A stretch of DNA of 8,556 nt, taken from positions 1 to 8,556 of the forward strand of contig DXEO01000204.1 of NCBI GenBank assembly GCA_019114925.1, read 5' to 3'. The notes under the pieces were generated by a model. That model did not search any database. It was given only the letters and a program-made list of their open reading frames with translations, and was not told the origin of the DNA. Of the stretch, positions 5,997 through 8,556 are shown in pieces (position 1 is the first letter of the stretch; each line of letters opens with the position of its first letter). The position numbers and the translations under genes are program-made. The stretch is from Candidatus Corynebacterium faecipullorum. GTDB lineage: Bacteria; Actinomycetota; Actinomycetes; Mycobacteriales; Mycobacteriaceae.

Positions 5997-8237
5997 GTGT
6001 CTGAATCTTCACCCGCGACCCGCACCGGGACAACCGGCGCCCACGCGAACGAGCAGCGCGCTGAAATAGCTAGCGAGCAAGCCTATGTCGATGGCCTCTT
6101 TGAGCGTCTGGACAACGAGGTCCACGCCGCCAATGTGCGCCTCAACGAGGTGCAAGCAGCCGTCGACCCTCATACCCCAGATGCTGATGCGCTCGTGCGC
6201 CGCGAAACCGAGTACCACGGCTTACAAGCAAAGTTGGATCGGCTAAACGTCGCCCAGCTCGGCTTAGTATTTGGCCGCATCGACATTGATGCACCTGGCG
6301 ATAACCCCACCCCGGAAGGCCTAGACCGCCGCTATATCGGCCGCATGGGACTCGACGCCCGGGAGGAGGACTACCGCACGCTTCTTCTGGATTGGCGCGC
6401 GCCAATGGCACGGCCCTTCTACCTGGCAACCACCGCGCACCCTGAAGGGGTTCACGTCCGTCGACACATCAGGACTACCGGTCGCACCGTCACCGGTATC
6501 AGCGACGAAATCCTCAAAGGAGACGAGGCAGCAGAAAGCAGCGATGTCGCTAGTGAATCCGCCCTCCACCACGTCATGCAGCGCGCCCGCACTGGCCATA
6601 TGCCCTCCATCGTGGAGACCATCCAACGCGAACAGGACGAGATTATCCGCGATAGCACGCGCGGTGTGATGGTGGTCGAAGGCGGACCAGGAACCGGCAA
6701 GACGGCCGTGGCGTTGCACCGCGTGGCCTACTTGCTCTACACCTACCGCGAACAATTAGCCGCCACGGGTGTGCTCATCGTGGGCCCCAATTCCACCTTC
6801 CTGGAATACATTTCCCGAGTGCTCCCGGAGCTAGGTGAGACCGGCGTTGTGCTCTCCACCATCTCTTCCCTCTTCCCCGGCATCGAGGCTACTCACTCTG
6901 AATCCCTACTCGCCCGCGAGATTAAGGGTTCCGAAGCCATGGTGGAAATCCTCGGCAACGCGGTGAAGGACTACCAGCGTTTGCCCGAGCAGCCGCGCAC
7001 GCTGGAGATCGATCGGCTCGAACTCACCGTGGACCCTCAGATGGTCAAGGCAGCACGAACCCGCGCACGGCGCTCGCGCAAGCCGCACAACGATGCCCAA
7101 GCGGCGTTTGCGGAACACCTCATCGAGTCTCTGGCCCAGCAGATGGCTGACCGCATCGGTGCAGATCCGCTCGGCGGAGCCAATCTGCTCTCTCGCGCAG
7201 ATGTGGACCAGCTCCACGATGATCTCGCTGAAGAACCGCAGGTACTGGAGCTCATCGACGAGTTTTGGCCCCATCTCGCGCCTACCGAGGTACTCGCCGA
7301 ACTACTGAGCAGCATCGAACGCATCGATTCTGCGGCCAGCGCCTATGATGAGGAAACCCGAGGTGCCCTCTACCGCGAGGACGGCAGGGCTTGGGTAGCA
7401 TCCGACGCCGCGCTTCTCGACGAGCTCGCTGTCCTCATCGGTATGCCTGACCCAGAAGCGGAACGCGCTGCCGAGGAGAAGCAATGGCGGGAGCAGGTCG
7501 CTGAGGCAGAAGATGCCCTCGATATTCTGAGCTCTTCTGATTCCACCGATAACGATGATGACATGTTCGAAGCGGAGATTCTCTCTGCTCACGATGTCAT
7601 CGATGCCGAGCACCTCGCTCGACGCCACGAAGTTCGGGATTCCCGCACCACCGCTCAACGTGCCCGTGAGGACTACACGTGGGCCTACGGACACGTCATC
7701 GTCGATGAGGCCCAGGAGCTCACCCCGATGGAGTGGCGCATGATTTTCCGGCGCAGCCCTTCTCGGTGGATGACCCTCGTCGGCGATACCTCCCAGACTG
7801 GAGCTCCCGCCGGCGTGGATGATTGGGGCGAGACGCTCGAGCCCTTCGTCGGCCAGCGCTTCCGGTTGCACGGTCTGAGCGTTAACTACCGAACCCCGCG
7901 CCCGATCACGGAGCTGGCTAATCAACTCCTTCAATCCATTAACCCCGAGGCCACGCCTGGCATCGCGGTGCGCGACGGCGTGGACGTTATCTGGCAGGAC
8001 GGCGAGAGCGACCTGCAGCCAGCAACCTTCCAGGACGCTGACGGGCGCTTGCGCGCTGTGATCACCGCGGCCAACGTTGAGCAGATCAAAGGCCTGGAGT
8101 TTGACCACGTCACCGTAGTCAATCCGGATGACATCGTGGCAGCGTCCCCACAGGGCTTGCACAATCTCTACGTCGCGCTGACGCGCGCGACGCAGTCCCT
8201 CACCATCGCCGGCCGCTACGCGGAGATTTTCCGTTAA
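5997..8237 (+). CDS. helD: HelD-type superfamily 1 ATPase, RNA polymerase recycling factor
   Basis: A 746-residue UvrD/Rep-like ATPase. HelD proteins insert arms into RNA polymerase channels, release stalled enzyme from nucleic acid and recycle it; the actinobacterial HelR form protects against rifampicin. A helical, coiled-coil-like N-terminus (about 17-85) matches the secondary-channel arm. The HelD hallmark YIGRMG...DWRAP lies at 113-136. ATPase motifs are Walker A GGPGTGKT (229-236), Walker B VDEAQE (569-574), GDTSQTG, VNYRTP (629-634), KGLEFD (698-703) and YVALTRA (725-731). An acidic Ser/Asp-rich segment near 513-528 lies where the primary-channel loop is expected. The GTG start at 5997 follows AAGGAG with a 4-base spacer; an upstream ATG at 5910 is inside the terminator. 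No clear promoter is visible in the pyrimidine-rich stretch before it. All ATPase motifs are intact. Class II membership is inferred. Confidence 0.9.
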   Translation: MSESSPATRTGTTGAHANEQRAEIASEQAYVDGLFERLDNEVHAANVRLNEVQAAVDPHTPDADALVRRETEYHGLQAKLDRLNVAQLGLVFGRIDIDAPGDNPTPEGLDRRYIGRMGLDAREEDYRTLLLDWRAPMARPFYLATTAHPEGVHVRRHIRTTGRTVTGISDEILKGDEAAESSDVASESALHHVMQRARTGHMPSIVETIQREQDEIIRDSTRGVMVVEGGPGTGKTAVALHRVAYLLYTYREQLAATGVLIVGPNSTFLEYISRVLPELGETGVVLSTISSLFPGIEATHSESLLAREIKGSEAMVEILGNAVKDYQRLPEQPRTLEIDRLELTVDPQMVKAARTRARRSRKPHNDAQAAFAEHLIESLAQQMADRIGADPLGGANLLSRADVDQLHDDLAEEPQVLELIDEFWPHLAPTEVLAELLSSIERIDSAASAYDEETRGALYREDGRAWVASDAALLDELAVLIGMPDPEAERAAEEKQWREQVAEAEDALDILSSSDSTDNDDDMFEAEILSAHDVIDAEHLARRHEVRDSRTTAQRAREDYTWAYGHVIVDEAQELTPMEWRMIFRRSPSRWMTLVGDTSQTGAPAGVDDWGETLEPFVGQRFRLHGLSVNYRTPRPITELANQLLQSINPEATPGIAVRDGVDVIWQDGESDLQPATFQDADGRLRAVITAANVEQIKGLEFDHVTVVNPDDIVAASPQGLHNLYVALTRATQSLTIAGRYAEIFR

Positions 8238-8247
8238 TCTGGTGCGC

Positions 8248-8556
8248 ATGGCACTTTCCGATATCGCCCGCAAAGTCGAATCCACCGCAAATGCTTACTC
8301 GCTCAAGCGCTCAGCACGCAAGGGCTGGCGCCCCAGTGTTACTGGCTATGCCGGCTACGGCAACGAGGAATTCGTCCACGTGCTGGGCCGGGTTCTCATG
8401 CATGACCCTGCCGCCGAGGAGCGCGATACGTGGGCGCAACGCGGATACCGTCAGTTTTTCACCATTCAAGTCACTCACCACGAGGTCGAAGTTACGGTTG
8501 GCGGGAAAACGGTAGCAGGCACCACGAACGACAACGGCTATATCGACGTACTCGTC
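8248..8556 (+). CDS. App1/DUF2183-like protein, N-terminal 103 codons (partial, runs off the right edge)
   Basis: Ten bases after the helD stop an ATG opens a frame that stays open to the window end (MALSDIARKVES...). The visible part has a short basic helical start, then WRPSVTGYAGYGNEEFVHVLG (paraphrased by key residues W, GYGN, VLGRVL), a WAQRGYRQFF segment, and a beta-rich stretch with VTVGG and NGYIDVLV at the edge. This succession (GYG, LGRV, RGW/RGY-R-F, GGY-D) resembles the N-terminal domain of bacterial App1-like proteins, whose C-terminal DxDxT phosphatase domain would lie outside the window. An in-frame GTG at 8242 is an alternative start. There is no clear Shine-Dalgarno sequence, so translation is probably coupled to helD. 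Family assignment is moderate, as only a third or so of the protein may be visible. Confidence 0.7.
   Translation, partial: MALSDIARKVESTANAYSLKRSARKGWRPSVTGYAGYGNEEFVHVLGRVLMHDPAAEERDTWAQRGYRQFFTIQVTHHEVEVTVGGKTVAGTTNDNGYIDVLV

Noticed and set aside
7302..8285. 327-residue minus-strand frame antisense to helD
   Set aside because: It lies opposite the conserved helicase motifs of HelD, and long antisense frames are expected from the codon bias of GC-rich genes. No family motif is seen.

Overview
The window looks like a chromosomal housekeeping segment of a GC-rich actinobacterium, most probably a Corynebacterium. The evidence is the UvrA and IF-3 sequences, the AGGAG-type ribosome binding sites, and the gene order. 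A metallo-beta-lactamase-fold hydrolase divergent from uvrA, with infC a short distance downstream of uvrA, is an arrangement also known from Mycobacterium tuberculosis. The species cannot be told from the sequence alone. I see no mobile element, CRISPR array, tRNA or rRNA gene.

Minus strand, positions 1-4120. uvrA (GTG start at 4120) covers most of the left half. Its stop overlaps the start of a lipoprotein gene carrying serine beta-lactamase/DD-peptidase-like motifs (SxxK, SDN, KGG), so the two are probably translationally coupled. After that gene comes a 250-base leader with a candidate promoter and a terminator-like hairpin. Next, at 70 and running off the left edge, are the first 23 codons of infC (translation initiation factor IF-3). 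This small gene piece has no ATG, GTG or TTG start. Its ribosome binding site points to AUC, one of the rare start codons that IF-3 itself discriminates against, and therefore to autoregulation.

Divergent control region, 4121-4196. This 76-base gap serves uvrA to the left and the hydrolase to the right. It holds a LexA-like operator (GAAT-N4-GTTC) and two -10-like elements. The hydrolase mRNA may be leaderless.

Plus strand, 4197-8556. In order: a glyoxalase II-like MBL-fold hydrolase; a DoxX-family membrane protein with an unusual tail; a strong intrinsic terminator; a HelD-type superfamily 1 ATPase expected to act on RNA polymerase; and the first 103 codons of an App1/DUF2183-like protein, 10 bases after helD. 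The tail of the DoxX protein consists of eight 11-residue amphipathic repeats (net acidic) followed by a basic helix, reminiscent of LEA group 3 or apolipoprotein-type helices.

Taken together, the window joins DNA repair (UvrA), recovery of RNA polymerase (HelD) and translation initiation (IF-3) with envelope or membrane proteins (lipoprotein, DoxX). I see no classical defence or toxin-antitoxin system. The points most worth attention are the infC AUC start with its leader, the 11-mer repeat tail on the DoxX protein, and the coupling of a penicillin-recognising-type lipoprotein to uvrA.
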